Below the pieces are notes generated by a model, which was given only the letters and a program-made list of their open reading frames with translations, made no database searches and was not told where the DNA came from. A program made the position numbers and the translations under genes. A DNA stretch of 64,000 bases from Myxococcota bacterium (GTDB lineage Bacteria > Myxococcota_A > UBA9160 > SMWR01), in NCBI GenBank assembly GCA_022447545.1, contig JAKVBI010000004.1, positions 1-64,000 of the forward strand. The letters run 5' to 3'. Shown here one piece after another: positions 1 to 9,485 of the stretch (position 1 is the stretch's first letter; every line of letters begins with the position of its first letter).

Positions 1-109
1 AGAAGGCCTCCCGAGGACGGCGATTCAACCCCTCGGAGTCTCGGAATCCACTTCGTGAGGTCCCGGTGGTCCTGCTTTCCGCACCGTGGCTTCGCTAATT
101 TCAGCTGGC

Positions 110-1285
110 ATGTGGAGCCACCGGGGACAAACGCGCCGAAAGATCTTTCCGACACCGCCTATCAGGTGGGTGCTTGGCGCCGGTCTGACCCTCAGCATCG
201 CCTGTGGCGGAGACGAAACCCAAAAATCTGCACAACCAGCGCCGGACACGAACCGGCGAGCACTCGTCGTGGGCATCGATGGTTTGGCTGGGCACCTGCT
301 CCACCAACGGGCCTTCGTTGATGAGGACGCTCCTGCACTTCGAAAATTGGCCGAGAATGGCGCCAGCGCACGTTGTAAAACCCCCGAAGATGCAGACTGT
401 GCGCTAGCCCACGACGCCCCCAACCACCACCCTGCTTATGTGTGGCAAAGTGCCCCGGGCTGGATCTCGGTCTTCACCGGAGTCGACCCCAGAAAGCTGG
501 GTGTCGCGAGCAACGACGATGTCGCCCGCTACGCAGAAGCACGGACGCGATACCCGAGCTTCCCCATGCTCTTACAGCGACAGGGGCTGAGAGTTGCCGC
601 GGGAGCCGTCTCCCCCACCCTCTCAGCTCCGATCGTCCGACTCATCCCCGGCATCTCCATCGGGTTCAAGCCCGGCGTGCTGGATTTCGAGAATGGACTC
701 GATCCGGACAACCCAGACCGCCCCAATGTCGATTTAAACCAATCGAAGACCCTCAACCTCACCCACCGTTTTTCGAGCGACAAGGTCTTCGATCGGCAGG
801 ACGACGCACTCTCCTCCTGGGCATCGAAGCTTCTGACAACTGGCGACGCCGAAGTCGTGGTGGTGATCTTCGATCTCGTGGACGGAGCGGGCCACGACCA
901 TGGATTCGGAGACAATCACGCCTACATGGAGGCCATCACCCGAGTAGACGCGCGCATTGCGGAGCTGATCGGCATCGTCGAGTCGCGGGTGCAAAAGCAC
1001 GGCGAGCAGTGGCTCGTGATCGTGACGAGTGACCATGGGGGCGGAGCCGACGGAGGCCACTGGCAGGACCCCCTACATCAACGAATTCCTTTCATCGTCA
1101 CGGTCATGCCCCATCGGAACCTTGCTCCTCTGACACAACCCACCACCCACATGGACACCTTCTCGACGATTCTCGCCTGGTTCGACACGCCCCATCACCC
1201 TGTCGACGGAAAGGTTCAGGGAATCGCACCCAACCGACCCTCGAAGCCCGCCCTCCCCCATCGCAGCGTGCCCCGAGTACAATGA
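110..1285 (+). CDS. AlkP-superfamily phosphodiesterase-like lipoprotein
   Basis: About 391 residues. The N-terminus has basic residues, a hydrophobic stretch and a lipobox (LSIAC then GGDE), so it is probably a lipoprotein facing the periplasm. The mature part has the alkaline-phosphatase/type I phosphodiesterase fold signature: a metal Asp in VVGIDGLAG, a second metal site in FDLVDGAGHDHGFGDN, and TSDHGGGADGGH near the C-terminus. The substrate cannot be told. The start is uncertain: ATG at 110 or an in-frame GTG at 86, neither with a strong ribosome site. It lies 30 bp upstream of an amidohydrolase gene on the same strand. Confidence 0.75.
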   Translation: MWSHRGQTRRKIFPTPPIRWVLGAGLTLSIACGGDETQKSAQPAPDTNRRALVVGIDGLAGHLLHQRAFVDEDAPALRKLAENGASARCKTPEDADCALAHDAPNHHPAYVWQSAPGWISVFTGVDPRKLGVASNDDVARYAEARTRYPSFPMLLQRQGLRVAAGAVSPTLSAPIVRLIPGISIGFKPGVLDFENGLDPDNPDRPNVDLNQSKTLNLTHRFSSDKVFDRQDDALSSWASKLLTTGDAEVVVVIFDLVDGAGHDHGFGDNHAYMEAITRVDARIAELIGIVESRVQKHGEQWLVIVTSDHGGGADGGHWQDPLHQRIPFIVTVMPHRNLAPLTQPTTHMDTFSTILAWFDTPHHPVDGKVQGIAPNRPSKPALPHRSVPRVQ

Positions 1286-1315
1286 CTCCTGAACCCTCAA
1301 CCTGAAGGTCTCACC

Positions 1316-2503
1316 ATGGCCCCGAACGACTCTTTCCTCTTCGATGCCGACAACCACTACTACGAACCCCGCGATGCCTTCAGCCGCTACATCGAGCCGC
1401 GCTTCCGCGACAAAGCCATCCATCAGGTCAAGGACGAGGCTGGAAATGATCGCGTGATGATCGGCGACCAGCCCTTCACCTTCCTCAAGAACACCTACAC
1501 CGAAAACGTTACCAAGCCGGGCGCACTGCGCGAGATGCTTCGCAACATGTCGAACGAGAGCTATTCGGAGTCTCAGCTAGTCGAGCCTCTTCAACCCGCT
1601 TATACCAATCGCGACGCCAGGCTGCAGTTGATGGACGAGCAAGGCCTTCAGTCGATCCTGTTGTTCCCGACCCTCGCGGTCTGCGTCGAACAAGCCATGA
1701 AAGACGATGTCGAGCAGAATTACGCGAACCTACACTCCTTCAATCGCTGGCTCCACGAGGATTGGGGCTTCGATCACCTCGGGAGAATCTTTGCGGTTCC
1801 TCTGCTCTCCCTACTGGACGTCGACCGCGCCGTCGCGGAACTCGAGTGGGTCATGGAACACGGCGCCCGGGTGGTGCATCTGAGACCGGGCCCCGCATTC
1901 GGACGATCCCCCGCGGATGCTCATTTCGACCCCTTCTGGGAGCGGGTCAACGAGGCGCGTCTCGCCGTAGCGCTCCACATTGGCGAGTCCGGTTACAACG
2001 AGATGATGTCGGTTCATTTCGGAGAAAATGCAAACCCGTCATCCCACATGCAGTCGGCATTTCAATGGACGAGCTTCTATGGCGACCGTCCAATCATGGA
2101 CACCATCTCATCCCTGATCTTCCACAATCTGTTCGGACGGTTCCCGAACATTCGGGTGCTGAGTGTAGAGAACGGATCTTTATGGGTCCCGTACCTGATG
2201 AAAGTCATGGACAAGATGAAGGGGATGGGGCGCAATGGGCCATGGCCAGGGGGGTACGTGAAGGGACGGCCGAGCGAAGTACTCAAGCAGCACGTATTCG
2301 TATCGCCCTATCACGAAGAAGACATCGTCGGTCTGGCGGCTGGAGTTGGCGCCAGCCAGGTTTTATTCGGGTCCGACTTCCCACATCCTGAGGGACTGGC
2401 CAACCCCGCAGAGTTCGAGAATGAACTCACGGGACTTTCGGAAACCGACATTCGCGCAATCATGTTCGAGAACATGCAGCGACTCGTCAGCGGAAACAGC
2501 TGA
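1316..2503 (+). CDS. Amidohydrolase-family metal-dependent hydrolase
   Basis: 395 residues, typical of the amidohydrolase 2 (LigW/ACMSD-like) TIM-barrel group. Visible motifs are FDADNHYYEP at the N-terminus (first metal site), VALHIGESG in the middle, and GSDFPHPEG near the C-terminus carrying the usual Asp. Members hydrolyse or decarboxylate aromatic and other catabolic intermediates; this one's substrate is unknown. The ATG follows GAAGGT. A second member of the family lies at 33036-34199. The gene is convergent with the acyl-CoA dehydrogenase gene at 2588. Confidence 0.85.
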   Translation: MAPNDSFLFDADNHYYEPRDAFSRYIEPRFRDKAIHQVKDEAGNDRVMIGDQPFTFLKNTYTENVTKPGALREMLRNMSNESYSESQLVEPLQPAYTNRDARLQLMDEQGLQSILLFPTLAVCVEQAMKDDVEQNYANLHSFNRWLHEDWGFDHLGRIFAVPLLSLLDVDRAVAELEWVMEHGARVVHLRPGPAFGRSPADAHFDPFWERVNEARLAVALHIGESGYNEMMSVHFGENANPSSHMQSAFQWTSFYGDRPIMDTISSLIFHNLFGRFPNIRVLSVENGSLWVPYLMKVMDKMKGMGRNGPWPGGYVKGRPSEVLKQHVFVSPYHEEDIVGLAAGVGASQVLFGSDFPHPEGLANPAEFENELTGLSETDIRAIMFENMQRLVSGNS

Positions 2504-2587
2504 TCCATACGGCGGTCAACAGCTCCCCCAAACTGCACCCAAAGTGTCCGCGGGTAGGGCCACCAAGACCCCACACGCGGTTGCTCG

Positions 2588-4747
2588 CTACTTCAGCAGT
2601 GGATCTCTCGGAAGATCCAGAATCCGCTCGGCAATCTGGTTACGAACGATCTCCGAAGTTCCCCCGGCGATGGAGCCTGCTCGCGCTGCCAGCAGACTGA
2701 TGGCCGCAATCCCTTCTCGCCCTTCAACCAGGGCGGCCCCGCTACCGGCGAGTTGAGCCCCCAGAGCCGCCGATCGTTGAATGTTCTCGGACCCGAGAAG
2801 TTTCGTGACATTGCCCTCGGGTCCCGGCTCGGCACCAATGACGGCACGAGCTGCGCGGCGGAGATTCAACAGGCGCATCACCTGCTCTCTGGAGATCAGG
2901 GCTCCAAGCTCCCGCGCCACACCGGGATCCTCAGGCGCATGGAGGGCTCGAAGGTCCAGCAACCCATGTCCACCTCCCATCCCGTAGCCTCCGCCACCGA
3001 TGGAGACACGTTCGTTGCCCAGAGTGCTTCGCGCCACGACCCAACCCTGGTTGACGGGACCCACGACATCGTCATCGGGTACGAAGTATTCATTGAAGAA
3101 CACCTCGTTGAAATCCGAGTGCCCGGTCACCTGACGAAGCGGTCGGATGTCGACGGCATCGTCTTCCATATTGACCACCATCATCGAGATCCCTGCATGC
3201 TTGGAAGCATCGGGATCCGTACGAACCGTCGCGAAGCCGCGATTGCAGTTGTGCGCGTTACTCGTCCACACCTTCTGCCCCGTAACGAGCCAACCCCCAT
3301 CGACCTTGATTCCACGGGTTTGCACGCCCGCGGCGTCGGAGCCCGCATTGGGCTCACTGAACAGCTGACAGAATTCGATCTCGCCCTCCATGGACGGACG
3401 GACCCACCGCTCCACCTGCTCCTTCGTTCCGTGCTGGGCAATGGTAAGCGTGTTCCAGCCACTGATCCCCAGGTTCGTGCGGCCCACGCCCTCAAACTCC
3501 TGATCGATGACCAACTGCTCCACGGCGTCGGCCTCACGCCCCCAGGGTTTGGGCCAATGAGGCATCAGGTAGCCACTGTCGGACAACGCCTTTCGCTTCT
3601 GATCCTCCGGGAGGTTTTTGTAGGACTCGACGAACTCCCGCACCTCTACTCGAATGGCTTCGGCCTCGGGAGGAAGCTCCAGGGTAAACTCGCGACGTAC
3701 GCCAGCATCCGCTAGACGGGTAACTTCGGCCTGGGCGGCACCCACCGGCCCGAAGATCGCCGACAGTGAGCCCGAGCGCCTCACATAGAGATGGGCGTCA
3801 TGCTCCCAGGTAAAGCCGAGCCCTCCATGGACCTGGACGCTGACCTGAGCGCACTGCGCAAAAGCAGGCAGGGCAATGCTTGCAGCGACGCAGCTCGCCA
3901 ATTCCGCCTGCAAGTCATCCCCCTCGGCTCGCGCCGCATCCCAGGCTGCTGCCGTGGCTTGCTCGGCATCGACGATCATGTTCGCACAGTGGTGCTTGAC
4001 GGCCTGAAAGGTGCCGATGGTGCGTCCAAACTGTTTCCGCACCTTTGCATACTCGGATGCCATCTCTGTACAGGCGTGTGCGCCGCCCGAGGCCTCGGCT
4101 GCGGCCAAGCTGCGGCCGAGCCGCAGCGCGGTTGCGCGTGCTCCGGACAAGACGCGGTCCGCTTCGACTCGAACATCGCTGCAGGTCACTTCGGCAACTC
4201 GTCGACTCGGGTCGATGTTCTTACGCGCCTCGACGGCAACGCCACTCTGTTCTCGTTCGACGACGATGAGGTCGTCGCCCAGGGGAAGCACCAAAAGGTT
4301 CGCGAGGCCCCCTCCCAACACCAGCCCCGCCGAGCCCTCGACATTTCCGTCGGCGTTGCGTGAGAGCGCGCCGTCCAAGCCCACCGCTCCGACCACCGAT
4401 CCGTCGGCAAGTCCAGGCAGGAGGTCACGCTTCTGGGCATCGCTCCCTGCCGTGGCGATCACCGTGGATGCGAGCACCGTGGGAAGAAAGGGGCCAGGCG
4501 CCACCGCATGGCCCATCTCCTCGAGCACGACCACGAGTTCCTCGAGACCAAAGCCCTGCCCTCCGTAGGCCTCGGGAAGATGGAGTCCAGTCCAGCCGAG
4601 TTCTGCCATGGGTTTCCAGAACGAGGGCAGCCCCTCTTCCTCAGCTTCCAGCAACGCACGATTTGCACCGAGCGACTCGTTTTCCGCGAGGAAGGCCCGC
4701 ACGACACGTGCAAGCTCCTGATGTTCTTCGGTAATGGCGATTCCCAC
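2588..4747 (-). CDS. Fused double-domain acyl-CoA dehydrogenase (FadE34-like)
   Basis: 719 residues, about twice a normal acyl-CoA dehydrogenase. The first domain (about 1-345) ends in YAKVRKQFGRTIGTFQAVKH and VHGGLGFTWEHD. The second (about 355-719) has FCQLFSEPNAGSDAAG, GQKVWTSNAHN and the C-terminal GGTSEIVRNQIAERIL. Fused or paired dehydrogenases of this build (mycobacterial FadE34, FadE26/27) oxidise steroid or bile-acid side-chain CoA esters; that role here is inference. The start is GTG, preceded by GGAGGA. It diverges from the nitroreductase across about 200 bp. Confidence 0.87.
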   Translation of the reverse strand: MGIAITEEHQELARVVRAFLAENESLGANRALLEAEEEGLPSFWKPMAELGWTGLHLPEAYGGQGFGLEELVVVLEEMGHAVAPGPFLPTVLASTVIATAGSDAQKRDLLPGLADGSVVGAVGLDGALSRNADGNVEGSAGLVLGGGLANLLVLPLGDDLIVVEREQSGVAVEARKNIDPSRRVAEVTCSDVRVEADRVLSGARATALRLGRSLAAAEASGGAHACTEMASEYAKVRKQFGRTIGTFQAVKHHCANMIVDAEQATAAAWDAARAEGDDLQAELASCVAASIALPAFAQCAQVSVQVHGGLGFTWEHDAHLYVRRSGSLSAIFGPVGAAQAEVTRLADAGVRREFTLELPPEAEAIRVEVREFVESYKNLPEDQKRKALSDSGYLMPHWPKPWGREADAVEQLVIDQEFEGVGRTNLGISGWNTLTIAQHGTKEQVERWVRPSMEGEIEFCQLFSEPNAGSDAAGVQTRGIKVDGGWLVTGQKVWTSNAHNCNRGFATVRTDPDASKHAGISMMVVNMEDDAVDIRPLRQVTGHSDFNEVFFNEYFVPDDDVVGPVNQGWVVARSTLGNERVSIGGGGYGMGGGHGLLDLRALHAPEDPGVARELGALISREQVMRLLNLRRAARAVIGAEPGPEGNVTKLLGSENIQRSAALGAQLAGSGAALVEGREGIAAISLLAARAGSIAGGTSEIVRNQIAERILDLPRDPLLK

Positions 4748-4945
4748 CTAGACATCCTCCTACTTTCGACTTCTGATCAAGATTCCCGCTGATCGACGCT
4801 CCGTTATGCGGCGACCATTTCGAACCGTATGCCAGGACCCGCTCCAGCCGGTGGAGCTCTTGGGGTCGAGCGCAAATGCGCAGCCCAACCAACGTCCCAG
4901 CAGAGCTGTAGGCTATACGATATTCCACCTGTTAGAGGGAGAAAC

Positions 4946-5674
4946 GTGTCCGAGTCCAAAACCCACATGATCGGTCTCCTGGAAGGAATCGCCAGCACCC
5001 GGGCCATTCGCCGATTCACCGACGAGCCTGTCTCCGACGAGGATCTGGCTCAAATCCTGTTTCTGGCGACTCGAGCGCCATCGGGATCCAATCGCCAGCC
5101 CTGGCGTTTCATCGTACTGCGCGACGACGAGAGATCCCTCCAGGCCAAACAGCTGCTGGGGGAGATGGCGCGCCGAATGTGGGAATTCAAGCGACGGGGT
5201 GATCGCTACGACGAGGGCTCGGGTCAACGCAAGGACTCGCCCAAGAGCCGCCTGGCGCGTTCCATGGATCATTTCGCGGCTCACTTCGAGGAAGCGCCGG
5301 TCGTGATCCTTCCCTGCTTCCTGCCCTACCGCGAATCCAACCCCATGGACGGTGCGTCCATCTACCCGTGCTGCCAGAACCTACTCCTGGCCGCTCGTGG
5401 GCTCGGGTTGGGGGGAGTCATGACAGGATTCCAGGCCGGTGTCGACCAGGAGCTCAAAGCACTTCTCGGGATTCCGGAATCTGTGGTGTTGTCTGCCTGC
5501 ATTCCCCTGGGTCACCCCCAGGGCTCACATGGCCCGGTGCGCCGTCGCCCACTATCGGAATTCGTCTTCGAGGGAGGCTGGGACCAGACTCCCACCTGGG
5601 CGGTGGATCCCACAGGCACCCGCCACACCCGCGCAGGCCCACCGGGGCACCGGACCGTGATCGACCCCAAATAA
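4946..5674 (+). CDS. Nitroreductase-family flavoprotein
   Basis: About 242 residues. The family N-terminus is clear: STRAIRRFTDEPV, then ATRAPSGSNRQPWRF, the FMN-binding segment, and GLGLGGVMTG further on. Such enzymes are FMN-dependent NAD(P)H reductases of nitro groups, quinones or enones. The GTG start is chosen because AGAGGGAG lies 4 bases before it; the frame stays open upstream. A strong hairpin directly follows the stop codon. Confidence 0.85.
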   Translation: MSESKTHMIGLLEGIASTRAIRRFTDEPVSDEDLAQILFLATRAPSGSNRQPWRFIVLRDDERSLQAKQLLGEMARRMWEFKRRGDRYDEGSGQRKDSPKSRLARSMDHFAAHFEEAPVVILPCFLPYRESNPMDGASIYPCCQNLLLAARGLGLGGVMTGFQAGVDQELKALLGIPESVVLSACIPLGHPQGSHGPVRRRPLSEFVFEGGWDQTPTWAVDPTGTRHTRAGPPGHRTVIDPK

Positions 5675-5677
5675 GCC

Positions 5678-5707
5678 CGGGGGTCTCGGGGTACCCGAAA
5701 ACCCCCG
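5678..5707. terminator. Nested GC-rich hairpin between convergent genes
   Basis: Outer arms CGGGGGT (5678-5684) and ACCCCCG (5701-5707) pair perfectly and enclose inner arms TCGGG and CCCGA with a GTA loop. It begins three bases after the nitroreductase stop and lies downstream of the convergent phosphoesterase gene. There is no T-run, so classic intrinsic termination is not certain. Confidence 0.6.
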
Positions 5708-5792
5708 AGCGCAAGACGGGAAGAAGGTCGGCAAACGGTCCTCTGCCGCAATCCGCCTCAGCTGACACTCGTAACCAGGAGACCCGGTGCGA

Positions 5793-6926
5793 TCACTCGG
5801 GTGGGCGCTGAGCTCCGACCTGCCTGGAATCCGCCGAGGCCGGATCGGAGCCGCCCTGCCCCTCCCCTCCGGAAGTGGCGGAAGCTCCAAGGCCCGGACT
5901 CCGCACGAAGAACTCGTCGATCACTTTTCCCCGAATGTTCTTGAAATAGAACCGCGCCAGAGATGGATCCCCCTGATAGTGGAAGATTCCGAACAAGGCC
6001 CCGTACTCGGCGCCTTGATCTTCGGTGTAGGCACTCGCCCACCAGGGCCCCTGGAGCTCTTGGTCTCGGATGCTTTTGCCCCCGAGCCCCGAGACGAAGG
6101 CAAAGCTTCGTCCCTCATCGGAGGGTGTTTCCGGATCGTCTCGCGCAAGAACGAGGGTCTTACTCGTATCCGCAATCGTCTGATTCCGAAAACTGCTCAT
6201 CAAATGGGTTCGGGAATAGGAGTGCTCGTGCCCCGTCGCCACGATCGAGCCTCCCTTGCGCGACTCCTCGTAGACCCCCCAGCCGGTGTCGTCATCCTTC
6301 CCACCCAGCTGCATGAGGTGCATGTTCTTGTGCCAGCTCGAGATACGCCAGAGCGAAGCATCCGAAGCAAGCTGGTCACGGAGGTACAGGTCGTAGAACC
6401 CATCGCCGGGCCCGGTGATACCCGGCCCGGTAAACACGATGAAGATCCCCTTCCAGCGCAGGGAGGAACGCACTCCCAGATCCCCCTGCCATTGGATACC
6501 AATCCGCTTCAAACGCGCGGCCAAAAACTCCTGGTACCCCCCGGCGCCGTACCATTCGTCGTCATCATGATTTCCGATGGAGGCAAAATATGGAAACTGC
6601 TCGCCGAGAATCACATCAATCTGTGCGTTCCACGCCGCGGTATGGTCGCTGTAGCCGAGATCCCCGGCGTGAATCACCGCGTCTGCCCCTTCATCGGCGA
6701 TCAATTGCAGCACGGCCCGAGCGCTCGGCTTCAGCCCCTGGTCGCCGATGAAAGCGATGGTCAGGTTTTCCGGTGGGAAGCTCGCTTCAGCCTCGGTCGC
6801 ACCCGCGACGAGTGCGCGAAGACCCACGGTGAGTGCGAGCAACCCCGCGAACACGATGCGTCCCACCCTCCACAATGTGGAGTCGTGAAACCGCGGCCGC
6901 AGGCGCTTTTTTTCACCATGACGCAT
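5793..6926 (-). CDS. Secreted or membrane-anchored metallophosphoesterase
   Basis: About 377 residues from the chosen start, with a hydrophobic N-terminal segment (VGRIVFAGLLALTVGLRAL) acting as signal or anchor, followed by a calcineurin-like domain. Metal-binding motifs are IGDQG, HAGDLGYSD, SIGNHDDD and ATGHEHSYSR, in the usual order. This places a phosphomonoesterase or diesterase in the periplasm. The C-terminal 25 residues are low-complexity. The frame is open upstream to 7013, but the signal sequence argues for ATG at 6926. The stop of the SDR gene lies just upstream. Confidence 0.82.
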   Translation of the reverse strand: MRHGEKKRLRPRFHDSTLWRVGRIVFAGLLALTVGLRALVAGATEAEASFPPENLTIAFIGDQGLKPSARAVLQLIADEGADAVIHAGDLGYSDHTAAWNAQIDVILGEQFPYFASIGNHDDDEWYGAGGYQEFLAARLKRIGIQWQGDLGVRSSLRWKGIFIVFTGPGITGPGDGFYDLYLRDQLASDASLWRISSWHKNMHLMQLGGKDDDTGWGVYEESRKGGSIVATGHEHSYSRTHLMSSFRNQTIADTSKTLVLARDDPETPSDEGRSFAFVSGLGGKSIRDQELQGPWWASAYTEDQGAEYGALFGIFHYQGDPSLARFYFKNIRGKVIDEFFVRSPGLGASATSGGEGQGGSDPASADSRQVGAQRPPE

Positions 6927-7013
6927 CTTCGGCACGTTTATTTGCTTTCGTCGTGCATGTGGCCAGTCCTGACGAAGGCCGTGTCCATCGGATCGAATCC
7001 GCGATGTTCGCAC

Positions 7014-7811
7014 TCAGCGCAGTCGCTCAAAATCCTTCAAGACACGCTGAAAACGCTCCGCGAAGGCATCACTCCAATCATGGGTAAAGATGTAGGCCGC
7101 GTTATCTCGAATACCACCCAACACGATGGAGCCCACCTCTTCCGGCTCCATCCCTTCGCGGATGAACTCCCAAAGTGCTTGGGACTTGCCCCCCGCCTGC
7201 TCGCCCGGATCGCGAAGCCGATCGGAACCAGCGAGATTCGTGCGAATCGGCCCGGGACAGAGTGTCGAGACACCAATTCCATGGCTCTCGAGATCGACAC
7301 GGAGCGCCTCGCTGTAGGCCACTACGCCGTATTTACTGGCCGCGTAGGCAACCGCCCCGCCATGCGAGAGGAATCCTCCGATGGAAGCCGTGTTCACGAT
7401 ATGACCTCCACGCCCTTGCTCTCGCAGGATTTTGGAAAACCGCTGCCCCACCCGAAACACCCCATCCAGATTGACCGAAAGGACGAAACGCCAGTCATCC
7501 TCAGTGGTATCCAAGAGATCCCCACCGAGATAAACGCCTGCGTTGTTGCATACGATGTCGACGCCGCCCATCTCCTCTACGACAGCATTGGCGAGGGCCT
7601 CCACTGAATCCGAACGCGTCACATCGGTGGGCACCGCGAATCCAGTTGCACCTTTGGCCTTGATCTCCTCGACCACCTTGGACGCGTTCTCACCGTCGAT
7701 GTCTGCAACCACGACCTTGGCACCCGCACCCGCAAGAGCCAGACAAATGCTGCGACCGATCCCGCTGCCGCCACCCGTCACCACTCCCACTTTTCCTTCG
7801 AAATCTTCCAT
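7014..7811 (-). CDS. SDR-family NAD(P)-dependent oxidoreductase
   Basis: 265 residues, a classical short-chain dehydrogenase: cofactor motif GGGSGIG, NNAG, an ASIGG serine region and catalytic YAASK. The acidic residue in VVADIDGEN suggests NAD rather than NADP. The substrate is unknown. It diverges from a P450 gene, and the 304-bp gap between them holds an inverted repeat, so the two may be co-regulated. Confidence 0.87.
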   Translation of the reverse strand: MEDFEGKVGVVTGGGSGIGRSICLALAGAGAKVVVADIDGENASKVVEEIKAKGATGFAVPTDVTRSDSVEALANAVVEEMGGVDIVCNNAGVYLGGDLLDTTEDDWRFVLSVNLDGVFRVGQRFSKILREQGRGGHIVNTASIGGFLSHGGAVAYAASKYGVVAYSEALRVDLESHGIGVSTLCPGPIRTNLAGSDRLRDPGEQAGGKSQALWEFIREGMEPEEVGSIVLGGIRDNAAYIFTHDWSDAFAERFQRVLKDFERLR

Positions 7812-8115
7812 CAGGCTTCCCTCTCGGTGCGAATTCCGCCTTCCGCGGCGCTACACCGCGATTCGGCGCACCCACCTTAGCGTAGATGCCTAGCCCGCAG
7901 CCGAAGATCGGGGCCTCTGGGGCAGAACCCAGGGGGTCCGCCCCACCCCACGCGACCGGGCCGAAAGTCAGGATGCCGTGCCCTCATGGATGCACAGCGA
8001 TTCACGGCATCGTATTCTATGGAGGATCCATCGCGGTCACCTGACGACTCTCCCTGTCGATTCGAATCCAACGTCTAGAATCAATCGACCGCAACAACCT
8101 CAGAGAGGCCCCCCA
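7812..8115. promoter_or_regulatory. Divergent SDR/P450 intergenic region with inverted repeat
   Basis: 304 bp without a gene. It contains a perfect 9-bp inverted repeat, GATGCCGTG (7972-7980) and CACGGCATC (8003-8011), separated by 22 bp. TATTCT at 8013-8018, just after the right arm, resembles a -10 box. This layout would suit an operator controlling the P450 gene. No regulator gene is adjacent. Confidence 0.4.
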
Positions 8116-9372
8116 TTGTCTGTCGCTGCTGAAATCATTTCCCTCGACCGGCTCGATGTCATCACCCCGGATTCATTTCAGAGCCAGGGCTATCCGCACG
8201 AAGCCTGGACCCGCCTGCGCCGCGAGTCCCCCATTCATCACTTCGGCGATTCGGAAGTTCCCTTCTGGGCCATCACCAAGCATGCCGACATCACAGCCAT
8301 CAGCAAACAACCCGACCTGTTTCTGAACGGCCCTCGGCTCTTCGTGAACCCACTGGTGGAAAGATCCAAATCAGAGGCAGACGATTTCCCTCGACCACCG
8401 ACCCTGATCGAGATGGATAATCCACAGCATCGGTCCTATCGAAAGATCATCAGTTCTCGGTTCACACCGGCAGCCCTCAAGAAGATCCATACAGATGTCG
8501 ACCGCATCGCGCGCAAGATCGTCGATGATCTGCTCGCCGAGGGCGAAGGCGAGGTCGACTTCGTCGAAAAGGTCGCCGCCCCCCTCCCCATTGCAGTGAT
8601 CGGATGGCTGCTGGGTGTTCCCGAGGACGATTGGCCGAAGCTCTACGATTGGACCAACCGCATGATCGGTTTCGATGACCCCGAATTCAACCCGACGGAT
8701 CTCGAGAGCGAAGGCACCCGCGCAATGGTCGAGTTGTTCACGTATTTCTCCGAACTGGTCGAAGAGCGACGCACGAACCCCCAAGACGATTTGATCTCAT
8801 TGTTCACCCACGCCGAAATCGATGGTGAGAAACTCCCACAACTCGACGTCCTCTCCTACTGTCAGATCATCGTGGGCGCAGGCAACGAGACCACTCGTAA
8901 TGCAACCAGCGGTGGCATGCTGGCACTCATCCAAAACAAGGACGAGATGCACAAGCTTACCGATCCGGCCCACCTACGAACGGGCATTGAGGAGATCCTC
9001 CGATGGACCTCTCCGGTCATCCACTTCGCTCGGACCCTCGACAGGGACACGGTGTTCAACGGCCATCCCTTCGCCAAGGGAGAAGTCCTGGCACTCTACT
9101 ACCCGTCGGCCAATCGAGATGAGGACATCTTCGAAGACCCCTTCGCGTTCCGTGTCGACCGGTTTCCCAACCGACACCTCGCGTTCGGCGTCGGCGAACA
9201 CGTCTGTGCAGGCGCCCACATTGCCCGACTGGAACTCGAGATGGCGTTCAAGTACCTGCTACCACGCCTCGAGGAAGTCGAACTGGCGGGAGAGCCGGAC
9301 CGTCTTCGCTCGAACCTGATCGGTGGCATCAAGCGGCTCCCAATCCATTTCAAAGCGAAGCAGACCGTCTAA
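8116..9372 (+). CDS. Cytochrome P450
   Basis: 418 residues from a TTG start with GAGAGG upstream, the normal size for a soluble bacterial P450. Signatures: oxygen-binding I-helix GAGNETTRN, the K-helix ExxR in EEILRW, and the heme loop FGVGEHVCAGAHIARLE with the axial Cys. It needs a separate ferredoxin and reductase, which are not in the window. The layout resembles CYP families that hydroxylate steroids or terpenoids, but the substrate is not determinable. It is convergent with the flavin monooxygenase gene. Confidence 0.9.
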   Translation: MSVAAEIISLDRLDVITPDSFQSQGYPHEAWTRLRRESPIHHFGDSEVPFWAITKHADITAISKQPDLFLNGPRLFVNPLVERSKSEADDFPRPPTLIEMDNPQHRSYRKIISSRFTPAALKKIHTDVDRIARKIVDDLLAEGEGEVDFVEKVAAPLPIAVIGWLLGVPEDDWPKLYDWTNRMIGFDDPEFNPTDLESEGTRAMVELFTYFSELVEERRTNPQDDLISLFTHAEIDGEKLPQLDVLSYCQIIVGAGNETTRNATSGGMLALIQNKDEMHKLTDPAHLRTGIEEILRWTSPVIHFARTLDRDTVFNGHPFAKGEVLALYYPSANRDEDIFEDPFAFRVDRFPNRHLAFGVGEHVCAGAHIARLELEMAFKYLLPRLEEVELAGEPDRLRSNLIGGIKRLPIHFKAKQTV

Positions 9373-9485
9373 ACCCCAGCGAAGAACGGTAGCCGAGCTC
9401 GGCGGGTTCTCGTCACCAGCCACTCACCCCGTTCGACTTCCTTTCGGAAGCAGTGCTATGGCTGAAGCGCCCGCGCGTCTCGGAC

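Noticed and set aside
5787-7607. 606-codon plus-strand open frame
   Set aside because: It is antisense to the metallophosphoesterase and SDR genes, which have clear motifs. Its translation has no recognisable domain.
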